Below, piece by piece: positions 48,635 through 58,562 of a stretch of 64,000 nucleotides of DNA. The DNA lies in contig NZ_LWTX01000004.1 in the NCBI RefSeq assembly GCF_002094305.1, forward strand, positions 186,001-250,000, written 5' to 3'. The DNA comes from Prescottella equi (GTDB lineage: Bacteria; Actinomycetota; Actinomycetes; Mycobacteriales; Mycobacteriaceae). The notes below the pieces were generated by a model. It ran no database searches. It was not told where the DNA came from and saw nothing but the letters and a program-made list of their open reading frames with translations. Within the stretch, counting starts at the first letter, position 1. Each line of letters starts with the position of its first letter. A program made the translations under genes and the position numbers.

Positions 48635-49066
48635 TCAAGTGGTCAGACCAGTTCCGTCGAGGCAGCGATGGAACCAGGCGAGCAGAATCGCAACGAAGAC
48701 ACTGGGTAGGCAGTACCCGACGAACGCGAGGGGAAGGCCGTCGCCCGGAAATGGTCGATCCCCGAGGAGGATCGCGATGACGATGAGTGCAACCAGCGTG
48801 GCCGCGACGCCCCATGCGACGAGTCTTCGTGGCGCGAGTATCGGTATCGCGCACAGTGCCACCGGGAGCGCGAGCGGAACCAGAAGGCCGGCGCCGTAGA
48901 AGGCGTACGTCGACGTCGTGCAGTCGTCCCAATCGGAAATCAACTCTGTCGGTAGCAGACCCAACTGGCATTCACTCGTCCACCACATGGGTTCGATCGC
49001 TGTGCCGATGGCCAGCATGACGGTGAGGGCCACGAGTATCAGCCACTCGATTCGGACGAAGATCAC
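48635..49066 (-). CDS. Hypothetical membrane protein
   Basis: A 143-residue protein with four hydrophobic segments (WLILVALTVMLAIG, then LLVPLALPVALCAIPIL, LVAWGVAATLVALIVIAI and GYCLPSVFVAILLAW). Between the first two is a short outside loop with two cysteines (SECQLG and DDCTTS). No named family recognised. The GTG at 49066 is the best start after the DUF6226 stop; a TTG lies at 49078. Probably transcribed with the DUF6226 gene. Confidence 0.55.
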   Translation of the reverse strand: MIFVRIEWLILVALTVMLAIGTAIEPMWWTSECQLGLLPTELISDWDDCTTSTYAFYGAGLLVPLALPVALCAIPILAPRRLVAWGVAATLVALIVIAILLGDRPFPGDGLPLAFVGYCLPSVFVAILLAWFHRCLDGTGLTT

Positions 49067-49101
49067 CCGGTGATCCAAACATGCGCACCACGGCGCCCGC
49101 G

Positions 49102-49917
49102 TCAGTCGCGGCCACCCGGAATCGGTCGCGGGGTCCAGTTCGCCGACCACGGGGCTGCTGTGAACGACGTCGGCTCGTCGAGGTGCTGGACCGTGCCACC
49201 TCGGGCGCCGAACGACGAGCGAATCGAGGCGCCGTCCGCGTGGACGTCGACCTGCAGGGAACCGTCGACGATCGCCAGCACCCACCGGTCAAGTTCTTCA
49301 AGCAACCCGGCGGACCCGCGATCGCAGGCGTCGCATCCACAATCGGGAATCTCCGCCAGCCGCACCGCCGGGTCGCCAGCCGCAACCGTGACGGTGAAGA
49401 TGTGGTCGCTCTCCACCGGCGTGTGCGTCGTCAAGACCAGGGGCACCGCACCGTCGACTGCGGGTTCGAGGACCGTCTCGGCCCCGCCAGTATCGAAGGG
49501 CCGCAAGGCCCAGTCCACGTGCGGCGCTTCACGCGCCCACCCCCGATCGAGGAGAACCCTCGTCCAGGCCTGTGCGCGTGCCACCACGATCAGGAACTTC
49601 TCCGGGTTCGTGAGTCGCTCGTACTCCGCCTCGTCCGGCTCAGCGCCGTCCTCGTACGGGTTCGGCCATCCCGGGGTGGCCGCGCCGGTGACCGCGAACG
49701 TCGCGTCGACGTCGTCGAGCAGTTCGCAGATTTCGCGCGAGAGCACCGCTACGTCCGCACCCCAGCCGGTTTCGTGCATGCGTCGAATACCGGTGTTGTA
49801 CCCCTCCCACCACGACATATCCGGATCAGCACCCACTTGTGGGACGCTACCCGGCTGCGGGAGAGATGTCTGTGACGGCATTGTCGGCGTAATGAGTGGC
49901 ACGGGATTCGATGGCAT
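49102..49917 (-). CDS. DUF6226 family protein
   Basis: A 271-residue soluble protein. The block PGWPNPYEDGAEPDEAEYERLTNPEKF near residue 100 and the C-terminal EIPDCGCDACDRGSAGLLEELDRWVL are what I associate with DUF6226; the CxCDAC cluster may bind a metal. The centre is alpha/beta. Start uncertain: ATG at 49917 (used) or ATG at 49881, which would remove a Pro/Thr-rich leader. Divergent from an unknown gene 29 bases away. No enzymatic role can be assigned. Confidence 0.6.
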   Translation of the reverse strand: MPSNPVPLITPTMPSQTSLPQPGSVPQVGADPDMSWWEGYNTGIRRMHETGWGADVAVLSREICELLDDVDATFAVTGAATPGWPNPYEDGAEPDEAEYERLTNPEKFLIVVARAQAWTRVLLDRGWAREAPHVDWALRPFDTGGAETVLEPAVDGAVPLVLTTHTPVESDHIFTVTVAAGDPAVRLAEIPDCGCDACDRGSAGLLEELDRWVLAIVDGSLQVDVHADGASIRSSFGARGGTVQHLDEPTSFTAAPWSANWTPRPIPGGRD

Positions 49918-49946
49918 CGAACCGCTCGCCGAGGTGTGATGTACCG

Positions 49947-50699
49947 ATGGATGGATCGAAGACCGACGGACGCGACTGGGACGAGCGCGGTCTTCGGATG
50001 GTTCCCGACGTCGACGCGGGACAGTGGATCGTCGACCGGGTTCACTGCTTCGATCACACGATCGCGTCGCTGCTGCCGCCGCATTTTCCTGCCTACGCCC
50101 GCATTTTCCATCCGGCAGCCATGGCCGACGAGCGGCCGGTGCGCTGGTCCGAGGTTGCGGCCGCGAACGGCACAACAGCGCACCCGGTTATGGAATGGGG
50201 GTCGATCGTTCGCGCATGGGATCTCCCGAACCAGCTCGGAGTGTGGGACGACGAACCGTCGCGAGGTTCGCTGCCTCCGGCGACCGCCCGCGCACTGGCC
50301 GCGATCCTGCGTCGCTTCACCGGAACGCCGGAGATGTGCTGGTTCGCGCACTGGGAGGGCTCCGGGCACATCTGTGCACCTTCCGACTATCGACGCCTTC
50401 GCATGCCGGCGCGGGACATGATTCTCTTCGCCGGTCCCCTGGACATGGCCGACACACAGTTCGGCGCGACACAACAGTTTCCCACCGGGATGAGCGCACA
50501 TCTGTGGTGGCCCGACGACCACGCGTGGTGCGTGGCAACCGACATCGACCTGATGTCCACCTACCTCGGGGCCTCCGCGGAGTGCGTCGCCGCAGTCCTG
50601 GCCGGGCCGGATCTCGAGGCGTTTCCCGTGTGCGCGGACCAGAGGCTGACCTGGGACAGCGACACTGTCAATCCGCTGCCGTCGGAACCTTACGGCTGA
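49947..50699 (+). CDS. Unknown conserved-looking protein
   Basis: A 250-residue cytoplasmic protein I cannot place in a family. It is rich in Trp, His and Pro; notable parts are WIVDRVHCFDHTIASLLPPHFPAYARIFHP near residue 27, PEMCWFAHWEGSG near 130, and MSAHLWWPDDHAWCVATDIDLMSTYLG near 190. No signal peptide or membrane span. The His/Trp pattern suggests a small-molecule or metal site but this is speculative. Codon use matches its neighbours. An imperfect hairpin follows. Confidence 0.55.
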   Translation: MDGSKTDGRDWDERGLRMVPDVDAGQWIVDRVHCFDHTIASLLPPHFPAYARIFHPAAMADERPVRWSEVAAANGTTAHPVMEWGSIVRAWDLPNQLGVWDDEPSRGSLPPATARALAAILRRFTGTPEMCWFAHWEGSGHICAPSDYRRLRMPARDMILFAGPLDMADTQFGATQQFPTGMSAHLWWPDDHAWCVATDIDLMSTYLGASAECVAAVLAGPDLEAFPVCADQRLTWDSDTVNPLPSEPYG

Positions 50700-50716
50700 T
50701 CGGCACCCACCACCGT

Positions 50717-50773
50717 CGAACGGGAATTCCGGGCACGGGATCTGAGCGAAAGTGTGCCGTGAACTCCCGTTCG
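50717..50773. terminator. Imperfect bidirectional hairpin between the unknown gene and cobIJ
   Basis: Arms 50717-50736 and 50754-50773 pair over 16 of 20 positions, with a nine-base perfect base (CGAACGGGA). It lies between convergent genes. Confidence 0.6.
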
Positions 50774-50784
50774 GGAGAGCGATG

Positions 50785-52275
50785 TCAGGCCGGGTAGTGC
50801 CGCGGCGTGAAGACCGTTGTCCCCGATGCGCTCTCGACGACCGTCGTCTGTGACGACCCGACGATCAGCAGGCAGCGCATATCGACGTCGGCGGGGTCGA
50901 GGTCCGCGAGGCGCACGATCTTGATCGACTCCTCGGGGCCGGCGACGTCGCGGCCGATGATCACCGGGGTGTCGGGGGAGCGGTGCTCGAGCACCAGGTC
51001 GCGCATCGCGGCCACCTGCCACGTGCGGGACTTCGACGCCGGGTTGTAGACCGCGAACGCCATGTCGGCGCTTGCCACCGCGGAGACGCGCTTGGCGACG
51101 ATGTCCCACGGCTTGAGCCGATCCGACAGCGAGAGCATCGCGTAGTCGTGGCCCAGCGGGGCACCGACCCGGCTCGCGACCGCGTTGGCGGCGGTCATGC
51201 CGGGCAGGATCCGGACGGGGACGTCGCGCCACTGCTCCTCGGCCGCCACCTCGAGCACGGCGGCGGCCATCGCGAAGACGCCCGGATCGCCGGACGAGAC
51301 GACGGCGACGCGGGCGCCGCGCTTGGCCATGTCGAGCGCCATCGCGGCGCGTTCGGCCTCGACGCGGTTGTCGCTGGCGTGCCGGCGCTGGCCCGGCCGG
51401 ATCGGGACCCGATCGATGTACGTGGTGTAGCCGACCAGGTCGGTGGCCAGGGCGAGCTCCTGCCGGACTTCCGGGGTGGTCCAGGCCTGGTCTCCGGGAC
51501 CGAGGCCGACGACGACCACCTCGCCGCGCGACGGTTCGGCCTCGACGCGGTTGTTCACCGGGCTGGGCACGACGGCGATCGCGAAGTACGGCACGTCGGC
51601 GTCCTCGACGTCGTCGGCCTTCGCGACTCGTTGCCGGTCGGTGCTGGCGCGCTCGACGTAGTACGTCTCGTCGATCCGTCCGGAATCCTTGAGCGCCTGG
51701 CGCACAGCCGGATACGTGCGGCCGAGCTTCATGATCGCGGCCGCGTCGGTCTCACGGAGCCGTCGGGTGAGCTCCTCCTGCGGCAGCGTCCCGGGCAGGA
51801 CGGTGAGCACCTCCTCGCCCTCGACGAGCGGCTCCGCCAGGGCGGCTGACGCGGCGCTGACGGCGGTGACGCCGGGGATGACCTCGGCTTCGAACCGGTC
51901 GGCCAGACGCTTGTGCATGTGCATGTAGGAGCTGTAGAACAGCGGGTCGCCCGCGGCGAGCAGTGCGACGCTGCGGCCGGCCTCGAGGTGCGCGGCCAGA
52001 CGTTCGGCGGCCTGCTCGTAGAACTCGTCCATCGCACCCTGGTAGCCGCCCGGATGGTCGATGGTCTCGGTGGTCACGGGATAGACCAGGTGCTCTTCGA
52101 TCTGCCCCTCCCGCATGTACGGGGCGGCGACACCGCGAGAGATGCTGCGGCCGTGCCGGGCGCTGTGGAAGGCGACGACGTCGGCCTCACCGATGACGCG
52201 GGCGGCCTTGACCGTCATCAGCTCCGGGTCTCCGGGTCCGATGCCGACACCCCACAGTTTTCCGTTGGCACTCAT
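50785..52275 (-). CDS. cobIJ: Precorrin-2 C20-/precorrin-3B C17-methyltransferase fusion
   Basis: Bifunctional 496-residue enzyme for two cobalamin methylations. The N-terminal CobI part (about 1-240) starts [20 protein letters not shown] and has [20 protein letters not shown]. After a short linker the CobJ part (about 248-496) starts [18 protein letters not shown] and has [18 protein letters not shown] and [13 protein letters not shown]. The ATG at 52275 overlaps the cobH stop. The frame stays open upstream through cobH but without significance. Confidence 0.94.
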   Translation of the reverse strand: MSANGKLWGVGIGPGDPELMTVKAARVIGEADVVAFHSARHGRSISRGVAAPYMREGQIEEHLVYPVTTETIDHPGGYQGAMDEFYEQAAERLAAHLEAGRSVALLAAGDPLFYSSYMHMHKRLADRFEAEVIPGVTAVSAASAALAEPLVEGEEVLTVLPGTLPQEELTRRLRETDAAAIMKLGRTYPAVRQALKDSGRIDETYYVERASTDRQRVAKADDVEDADVPYFAIAVVPSPVNNRVEAEPSRGEVVVVGLGPGDQAWTTPEVRQELALATDLVGYTTYIDRVPIRPGQRRHASDNRVEAERAAMALDMAKRGARVAVVSSGDPGVFAMAAAVLEVAAEEQWRDVPVRILPGMTAANAVASRVGAPLGHDYAMLSLSDRLKPWDIVAKRVSAVASADMAFAVYNPASKSRTWQVAAMRDLVLEHRSPDTPVIIGRDVAGPEESIKIVRLADLDPADVDMRCLLIVGSSQTTVVESASGTTVFTPRHYPA

Positions 52276-52898
52276 TCGATTTCGCTCGCAATCGCATTGA
52301 GGGCGGCCGCGGTGATCGCGCTGCCGCCGCGGCGTCCACGCACCACCAGGTACTCGAGGCCGGCGGGATGCTCGATCAGCGCTTCCTTCGACTCCATCGC
52401 GCCGATGAACCCGACGGGTCCGCCCACGATCGCGGCGGGCCGCGGTGCACCGGCCTCGATGAGGTTCAGCAGATGGAACAGTGCGGTGGGGGCGTTCCCG
52501 ATCGCAACCACCGCGCCGTCGAGCTTGTCGCCCCACAGCTCGAGCGCGGCGGCCGAGCGGGTGTTGTCGATCGCCTTGGCCAGCACGGGAACTCGCGCGT
52601 CGTCGAGCATGCACAGCACGTCGTTGTCGCGAGGCAGGCGCTTGCGGGTGACTCCGGCAGCGACCATCTTGGCGTCACAAAGGATCGGGGCACCACGGCG
52701 CAGCGCCTCGCGGGCATCGGCGACGACGTTCGGGGTGAACGCGACGTCGTCCACCAGATCGACCTGACCGCTCGCGTGGATCATCCGGACGACGGCCTGC
52801 GAGACGTCCGCGGGGAAACGGGCGAGGTCGGACTCGGCGCGGATGGTCGCGAAGGACTGGCGATAAATCTCCGCACCGTCGCGGATGTAGTCGATCAT
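52272..52898 (-). CDS. cobH: Precorrin-8X methylmutase
   Basis: Moves the C11 methyl group to C12, producing hydrogenobyrinate. The 208-residue protein shows [18 protein letters not shown] with the catalytic histidine near residue 40, [17 protein letters not shown], and [19 protein letters not shown]. The ATG at 52898 agrees with TATCGT seven bases upstream, so cobH-cobIJ can be transcribed separately from cobG, whose stop lies 20 bases upstream of that start. Confidence 0.94.
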   Translation of the reverse strand: MIDYIRDGAEIYRQSFATIRAESDLARFPADVSQAVVRMIHASGQVDLVDDVAFTPNVVADAREALRRGAPILCDAKMVAAGVTRKRLPRDNDVLCMLDDARVPVLAKAIDNTRSAAALELWGDKLDGAVVAIGNAPTALFHLLNLIEAGAPRPAAIVGGPVGFIGAMESKEALIEHPAGLEYLVVRGRRGGSAITAAALNAIASEIE

Positions 52899-52905
52899 GC
52901 GCCAC

Positions 52906-52911
52906 ACGATA
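52906..52911 (-). promoter_or_regulatory. -10 element of cobH-cobIJ, leaderless
   Basis: TATCGT on the minus strand, seven bases before the cobH ATG and immediately after the cobG stop. Confidence 0.55.
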
Positions 52912-52917
52912 GAGGCA

Positions 52918-54057
52918 TCACGTGGGCGGGTTCTCCACCCGGTAACCGTCGGGGTCGGCGACCACGTCTGTTATCTCACCGCGTGGACGCCCGCACTTGC
53001 GATCGCAGCCGGACCAGTGCTGACGGCCGTCGGCGGGCAGGTCGTCGTTCTCGATCGCCGCCCGGGCGTCAGCCCGGACGTCGGTGTGCGACTTGGCGCA
53101 GCCCGGTTGCCCCGCGCACGCGCTGACCTGCAGGTACGGTGAGTTCTCGTCGAAGATCAGACCCATCGGCGCGAGTACCCGCACCACCTGCTCGGCCGCC
53201 CACTCCTCGAGGTCGGGCAGCACGATCGACCGCCACGGGGTGACGATGATCGGCTTCTCGACGGCGGCGAGGAACTCCGCGAGCCGGGCCGGGAGGGTGC
53301 CGAACGCGAGACCGGCGGCGAGCGCGACATTGCCGTCGGGCTGATCGAGCCACCCGATCGGGCCACGGTCGATCGCCCCCGGGAACTGCACCGGGTCCCC
53401 GTACGCGAGCCCGAGCCGTCCCAGCACGCGTTTCGTGCCACCCGGAACCTCGTTCAGTCGCCACGCGTCACCGCGGATCTCGGCGAACGTGCGCGCCGAC
53501 GCCAGCAGCACGTCGACCGCGTCCGCCTCCGCGAGCCGGGCGCCGGTATCCGTACCCGCAAGGACCAGCGCGAACCTGCCGTCGTCCAGCGCGTGGACGC
53601 CGAAGTCGCCGCGCAGTCCCGAGATGTCGCCGGTGCCGTCGTCGAGCGTGAACAGGGTGCGTCCGGGCAGCTCGGCCAGCGCCGGGTCGGCGCACAGGCC
53701 GCGGTCCAGGTCGGTGACGAGGCCGCGCACGTCGGCGAAACCGCCGATCCGTCCCGACAGCGGGGAGGCCAGGATGTTGCGAACCCGCTCGTGCGTCGTG
53801 GACGGCAGCAGGCCGACGTCGGCGATGCGGCGGGCGAACTCCTCGGGATCGGACACCGCCCGCAACTGGACGTTGCCACGCGAGGTCAGCTCGATCTCGC
53901 CGTTACCGATCTCGTGCGCGGCCGTCGCCAAGGCCTGGAGCTGCGGCGATGTGATCACGCCGCCGGGCAGGCGAACCCGGGCGAGCGGGCCGTCGGCGGC
54001 CTGGTGGACCTGGAGGGCACCCGGGCACTTGTCCGGGCCGGAACGTGGAGATGACAC
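52918..54057 (-). CDS. cobG: Precorrin-3B synthase
   Basis: Oxygen-dependent conversion of precorrin-3A to 3B, marking this as the aerobic pathway. The 379-residue protein is a sulfite/nitrite reductase-fold enzyme with [16 protein letters not shown] near residue 50 and the siroheme-4Fe-4S cysteines in ACAGQPGC (CX5C) and SGCDRKCG (CX3C) near 330 and 365. The GTG at 54057 agrees with a -10. It is divergent from cobN; the minus-strand cob genes are not downstream of the riboswitch. Confidence 0.92.
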   Translation of the reverse strand: MSSPRSGPDKCPGALQVHQAADGPLARVRLPGGVITSPQLQALATAAHEIGNGEIELTSRGNVQLRAVSDPEEFARRIADVGLLPSTTHERVRNILASPLSGRIGGFADVRGLVTDLDRGLCADPALAELPGRTLFTLDDGTGDISGLRGDFGVHALDDGRFALVLAGTDTGARLAEADAVDVLLASARTFAEIRGDAWRLNEVPGGTKRVLGRLGLAYGDPVQFPGAIDRGPIGWLDQPDGNVALAAGLAFGTLPARLAEFLAAVEKPIIVTPWRSIVLPDLEEWAAEQVVRVLAPMGLIFDENSPYLQVSACAGQPGCAKSHTDVRADARAAIENDDLPADGRQHWSGCDRKCGRPRGEITDVVADPDGYRVENPPT

Positions 54058-54063
54058 GTCTCC

Positions 54064-54069
54064 AGGCTA
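54064..54069 (-). promoter_or_regulatory. -10 element of cobG, leaderless
   Basis: TAGCCT on the minus strand, six bases before the GTG at 54057. Confidence 0.55.
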
Positions 54070-54099
54070 GAGAAGTGCGGGGGCGGGTGCGCGCACGCC

Positions 54100-54250
54100 T
54101 GACCGGTAGGATCACCGGCGACCGCGGCAGAAGAGGAAGCCGGTGAGATTCCGGGCGGTCGCGCCACTGTGAAAGTCAGACCCTCTTCCGCCGCCCGAAC
54201 CCGTTCCCGAGACGTGTCTCGCCGGAACCCTGCCGTGGGGCGCGAAACCC
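54100..54250 (+). promoter_or_regulatory. Cobalamin riboswitch before cobN
   Basis: The conserved core is plain: GGAAGCCGGTG near 54135, then TTCCGGGCGGTC, then GCGCCACTGTGA near 54161, and a B12-box-like GTCAGACC near 54175. It is followed by a small GAGAC/GTCTC hairpin and the ribosome site GGAAAGG before the cobN GTG, so cobalamin probably shuts off cobN translation. Ends are approximate. Confidence 0.9.
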
Positions 54251-54266
54251 CGGAAAGGCTGCAACA

Positions 54267-57200
54267 GTGATCCTGCTGCTGTCGACGTCCGACACCGACC
54301 TGCTCAGCGCCCGTGCCAGTGGCGCCGAGTACCGCTGGGCCAACCCGGCCCGTCTGCTGGTCGACGAGGATCTGCCCGGACTGTTCGATGGCGTCGACCT
54401 GGTCGTCGTCCGCATCCTGGGCGGCCGCCGGGCGTGGGAGGACGGTATCGACGCGGTGCTCGCGTCCGGGTTGCCGGCGGTGGTGCTGGGCGGTGAGCAG
54501 GCCCCCGACGCCGAACTGATGGAGTGCTCGACCGTTCCCGCCGGCATCGCCGCCGAGGCGCACACCTACCTGGCCGAGGGCGGCGCCGCCAACCTGCGTC
54601 AGCTGCACAACTTCCTGTCCGACACGGTGCTGCTCACCGGCCATGGCTTCGAACCCGCAGTGCACCTGCCGAACTGGGGGGTTCTCGAACGCGAGACCCG
54701 CGCGGTGGACGGCCCGACAGTCGCGGTGCTGTACTACCGCGCCCAGCACCTGGCCGGGAACACCGCGTACATCGAGGCGCTGTGCCGGGCGATCGAGGAT
54801 GCCGGGGCGAACCCGCTGCCGATCTTCTGCGCCTCGCTGCGCACCGCTCCCGGCGATCTGCTCGAGACGCTGGGCCGCGCCGATGCGATGGTCGTGACGG
54901 TCCTCGCGGCCGGCGGCACCAAACCCGCCAACGCGCAGGCCGGCGGCGACGACGAGGCGTGGGACGTCGCGGAACTCGCGGCGCTCGATGTGCCGATCCT
55001 GCAGGGTCTGTGCCTGACCAGCAGCCGCGAGGCGTGGGAGGCCAACGACGACGGCATGTCGCCCCTCGACGTCGCCACCCAGGTCGCGGTCCCGGAGTTC
55101 GACGGCCGCCTGATCACCGTGCCGTTCTCGTTCAAGGAGATCGACTCCGACGGCCTCACCGCCTACGTGCCCGACGCCGAGCGGGCCGCCCGGGTCGCGG
55201 GGATCGCCGTGAGGCACGCACGTCTGCGACGGATCCCGAACCCGGACAAGAAGATCGCGCTGATGCTGTCGGCCTACCCGACCAAGCATGCCCGCATCGG
55301 CAACGCCGTCGGCCTGGACACCCCGGCCAGCGCGATCGACCTGCTCGCCGCGATGCGTGACCACGGCTACGACCTCGGCCCGGTCGACGGCGACGACGCG
55401 CTGCCCGGGCTCGCCGCCAAGGACGGCGATGCGCTGATCCACGCGCTCATCGCCGCGGGCGGGCAGGATCCGGACTGGCTCACCGCCGAGCAGCTCGAGG
55501 GCAACCCGATCCGCATCTCCGCCGCCCGCTACCGCGAGTGGTTCCAGACGCTGCCGCAGGACTTCCGCGAGGGCGTCGAGGAACACTGGGGCGCCGCGCC
55601 CGGCGAGCTGTACGTGGACCGCTCGTCGGATCCCGAGGGCGAGATCGTCATCGCCGCGATCCGCGCCGGCAACGTCGTGCTGATGGTGCAGCCGCCGCGC
55701 GGCTTCGGCGAGAACCCGGTCGCGATCTACCACGACCCGGACCTGCCGCCGAGCCACCACTATCTGGCGGCGTACCGCTGGATTGCAGCGACCGCCGAGC
55801 AGGGTGGATTCGCGGCGGACGCGATCGTGCACCTCGGCAAGCACGGCAACCTCGAGTGGCTGCCCGGCAAGACGCTCGGCATGTCGGCGTCGTGCGGCAC
55901 CGACGCCGCGCTCGGCGACCTGCCGATGATCTACCCGTTCCTGGTCAACGACCCGGGCGAGGGCACGCAGGCCAAGCGCCGCGCGCACGCGACGCTGGTC
56001 GACCACCTGATCCCGCCGATGGCCCGCGCCGAGTCCTACGGCGACATCTCGCGGCTCGAGCAGCTGCTCGACGAGCACTCCAACATCTCGGCGCTGGACC
56101 CGGCGAAGCTGCCCGCGATCCGCCAGCAGATCTGGACGCTGATGCGGGCCGCGAAGATGGACCACGACCTGGGCCTGACCGAACGTCCCGAGGAGGACGT
56201 GTTCGACGACATGCTCATGCACGTCGACGGCTGGCTGTGCGAGATCAAGGACGTCCAGATTCGCGACGGCCTGCATGTTCTCGGCACGGCGCCGCAGGGC
56301 GACGCCGAGGTGGAGTTGGTGCTCGCGATGCTCCGGGCCCGGCAGATGTGGGGCGGCGAGCAGACCGTGCCGGGTCTGCGGGAGGCGTTGGGGCTCAGCG
56401 AAGCCGGCGACGAGGACCGTCGCCGCGTCGACCAGATCGAGGCGCAGGCGCACGCGCTGCTGTCCGCGCTGGCCGAGACGGACTGGGATCCGGAGGCCGC
56501 CGACCGACTGTCGGACGACGACACCGTCCGGCAGATCCTGCGCTTCGCCGCGACCGAGGTGGTGCCGCGGCTGCGGCAGACGTCCGGCGAGATCGACCAG
56601 GTGCTGCACGCGCTGAACGGCGGCTTCATCGCGGCCGGCCCGTCCGGGTCGCCGCTGCGCGGGCTGATCAACGTGCTGCCCACCGGCCGCAACTTCTACT
56701 CCGTGGACCCCAAGGCCGTGCCGTCGCGGCTCGCGTGGGAGACCGGTCAGGCGATGGCCGAGTCCCTCGCCGCGCGCTACCGCGCCGACCACGGCGAGTG
56801 GCCCAAGTCGGTAGGCCTGTCGGTGTGGGGCACGTCCGCGATGCGGACGTCGGGTGACGACATCGCCGAGGTGTTCGCGCTGCTCGGTGTCCGCCCGGTG
56901 TGGGACGAGGCGTCGCGCCGTGTCACGAGCCTCGCGGTGATCGACCTCGCCGAACTCGGCCGCCCGCGCATCGACGTCACCGTCCGGATCAGCGGCTTCT
57001 TCCGGGACGCGTTCCCGCACGTGCTGGCGCTGCTCGACGACGCCGTCCGCCTGGTCGCCGGCCTCGACGAGTCCCCGGAGGACAACTACGTCCGCGCCCA
57101 CACACAGGCCGACGTGGCCGAACACGGCGACGACCGCCGCGCCACCACCCGCATCTTCGGCTCCAAGCCCGGCACGTACGGCGCCGGCCTGCTGCAGCTG

Positions 57201-57863
57201 ATCGACTCGAAGAACTGGCGCGACGACGCCGACCTGGCGCAGGTGTACACCACGTGGGGCGGCTACGCGTACGGCCGCGGGCTCGACGGCGTTCCCGCGT
57301 CGGACGACATGCGCAGCGCGTACAAGCGGATCACGGTGGCCGCGAAGAACACCGACACCCGCGAGCACGACATCGCCGACTCCGACGACTACTTCCAGTA
57401 CCACGGCGGCATGGTCGCCACGGTCCGCGCGCTCACCGGCAAGGACCCGGAGGCGTACATCGGCGACAGCACCCGCCCCGACGCCGTCCGCACCCGGACG
57501 CTGTCGGAGGAGACCGCGCGCGTCTTCCGGGCCCGCGTCGTGAACCCGCGGTGGCTCGACGCTATGCGCCGCCACGGCTACAAGGGCGCCTTCGAGATGG
57601 CCGCGACCGTCGACTACCTGTTCGGCTACGACGCGACCACCAACGTCGTCGCGGACTGGATGTACGAGAAGCTCGCCGAGACGTACGTCCTGGACGAGCA
57701 GAACCGCAAGTTCATGTCCGAGTCGAACCCGTGGGCCCTGCACGGCATCTCCGAGCGACTGCTCGAGGCGGTCGAACGGAAGATGTGGGAGGAGCCGTCG
57801 CCCGACGTGCTCGACGGCCTACGCCAGGTGTACCTCGAGACCGAGGGCGAACTCGAAGGCTGA
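54267..57863 (+). CDS. cobN: Cobaltochelatase large subunit CobN
   Basis: ATP-dependent insertion of cobalt into hydrogenobyrinate a,c-diamide, together with ChlI/ChlD-like CobS and CobT partners not in this window. At 1198 residues it is full length for the CobN/BchH family. Diagnostic parts are FLSDTVLLTGHGFEP, the HLGKHGNLEWLPGK metal-chelatase motif near residue 530, DLPMIYPFLVNDPGEGTQAKRRAHA, and the C-terminal NPWALHGISERLLEA. It starts at the GTG at 54267 after the riboswitch and ends at a strong hairpin. Confidence 0.95.
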   Translation: MILLLSTSDTDLLSARASGAEYRWANPARLLVDEDLPGLFDGVDLVVVRILGGRRAWEDGIDAVLASGLPAVVLGGEQAPDAELMECSTVPAGIAAEAHTYLAEGGAANLRQLHNFLSDTVLLTGHGFEPAVHLPNWGVLERETRAVDGPTVAVLYYRAQHLAGNTAYIEALCRAIEDAGANPLPIFCASLRTAPGDLLETLGRADAMVVTVLAAGGTKPANAQAGGDDEAWDVAELAALDVPILQGLCLTSSREAWEANDDGMSPLDVATQVAVPEFDGRLITVPFSFKEIDSDGLTAYVPDAERAARVAGIAVRHARLRRIPNPDKKIALMLSAYPTKHARIGNAVGLDTPASAIDLLAAMRDHGYDLGPVDGDDALPGLAAKDGDALIHALIAAGGQDPDWLTAEQLEGNPIRISAARYREWFQTLPQDFREGVEEHWGAAPGELYVDRSSDPEGEIVIAAIRAGNVVLMVQPPRGFGENPVAIYHDPDLPPSHHYLAAYRWIAATAEQGGFAADAIVHLGKHGNLEWLPGKTLGMSASCGTDAALGDLPMIYPFLVNDPGEGTQAKRRAHATLVDHLIPPMARAESYGDISRLEQLLDEHSNISALDPAKLPAIRQQIWTLMRAAKMDHDLGLTERPEEDVFDDMLMHVDGWLCEIKDVQIRDGLHVLGTAPQGDAEVELVLAMLRARQMWGGEQTVPGLREALGLSEAGDEDRRRVDQIEAQAHALLSALAETDWDPEAADRLSDDDTVRQILRFAATEVVPRLRQTSGEIDQVLHALNGGFIAAGPSGSPLRGLINVLPTGRNFYSVDPKAVPSRLAWETGQAMAESLAARYRADHGEWPKSVGLSVWGTSAMRTSGDDIAEVFALLGVRPVWDEASRRVTSLAVIDLAELGRPRIDVTVRISGFFRDAFPHVLALLDDAVRLVAGLDESPEDNYVRAHTQADVAEHGDDRRATTRIFGSKPGTYGAGLLQLIDSKNWRDDADLAQVYTTWGGYAYGRGLDGVPASDDMRSAYKRITVAAKNTDTREHDIADSDDYFQYHGGMVATVRALTGKDPEAYIGDSTRPDAVRTRTLSEETARVFRARVVNPRWLDAMRRHGYKGAFEMAATVDYLFGYDATTNVVADWMYEKLAETYVLDEQNRKFMSESNPWALHGISERLLEAVERKMWEEPSPDVLDGLRQVYLETEGELEG

Positions 57864-57864
57864 C

Positions 57865-57912
57865 GCCTGTGCGCCTTTTCGGTAGCGCCCACTACCAGAA
57901 AGGCGCACAGGC
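57865..57912. terminator. Strong bidirectional hairpin between cobN and the reductase gene
   Basis: A 14-base perfect stem (57865-57878 with 57899-57912) topped by an inner GGTAG/CTACC stem. Convergent genes on both sides; a short T/A-run falls inside the stem. Confidence 0.8.
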
Positions 57913-57923
57913 GGCGGAGCCGC

Positions 57924-58562
57924 CTATCGCCAGAACAGGTGGTGGGTGACTCCACTCGGACTGGGCACTGTTTCCAGATGGAATCGGTCGCGCAGTTCGT
58001 CCGGGGTGTCCCACAGCCGCAGGCCCGTTCCGAAGGTGATCGGGGAGACGGCCACGTGCATCGTGTCGACCAGGTCGGCGTCGAGGAATTCTCGGATCGT
58101 GGTGACCCCGCCGCCGAGCCGGACGTCCTTGCCCTGTGCCGCCTCCCTGGCCTCCTCGAGGATCGTGGCCGGTTCGCCGTCGACGAAATGGAAGGTGGTC
58201 TCGCCGCGGGTGATCGACGGCCGGGCGTGGTGGGTGAGAACGAACACCGGCGTGTGGAACGGCGGCTCCTCGCCCCACCAGCCCTCCCAGTCGAGGTTCT
58301 CCCACGGGCCGCGCTGCGGGCCGAACTTGTTGCGGCCCATGATCTCGGCGCCGATGTTGTGGGAGAAGTCGCGGGTGAAGTAGTCGTCGAGGCCGCGGCT
58401 GCCGCCGCCGTCGGTGCGCATGGGCCAGCTCGCGGTGGCGCCCGCCCACGCGAACATCTCGCCGGGGTCGAGGCCGAACGGGTTCTCGAGGGTCTGGTTC
58501 TCGCCGCACGCGACCCCGTCGCTCGAGACATTGAAGTTCTGGACCTTCAACAGTTGACTCAC
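57924..58562 (-). CDS. Dihydrofolate reductase family protein (RibD C-domain type)
   Basis: A 212-residue reductase-fold protein of the RibD-C/DHFR-like group common in actinobacteria. It shows NFNVSSDGVACGENQT at the start, AEIMGRNKFGPQRGPW near residue 70, and GKDVRLGGGVTTIREFL with the NADPH-binding GGG near 145. Substrate unknown; these are often annotated as putative deaminase-reductases. The GTG at 58562 has a GGAG site seven bases upstream. Convergent with cobN. Confidence 0.83.
   Translation of the reverse strand: MSQLLKVQNFNVSSDGVACGENQTLENPFGLDPGEMFAWAGATASWPMRTDGGGSRGLDDYFTRDFSHNIGAEIMGRNKFGPQRGPWENLDWEGWWGEEPPFHTPVFVLTHHARPSITRGETTFHFVDGEPATILEEAREAAQGKDVRLGGGVTTIREFLDADLVDTMHVAVSPITFGTGLRLWDTPDELRDRFHLETVPSPSGVTHHLFWR

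Noticed and set aside
53955-57743. Very long open frame (over 1200 codons) on the minus strand opposite cobN
   Set aside because: Antisense to an unmistakable CobN; composition is that of a reverse-frame shadow with no motif.
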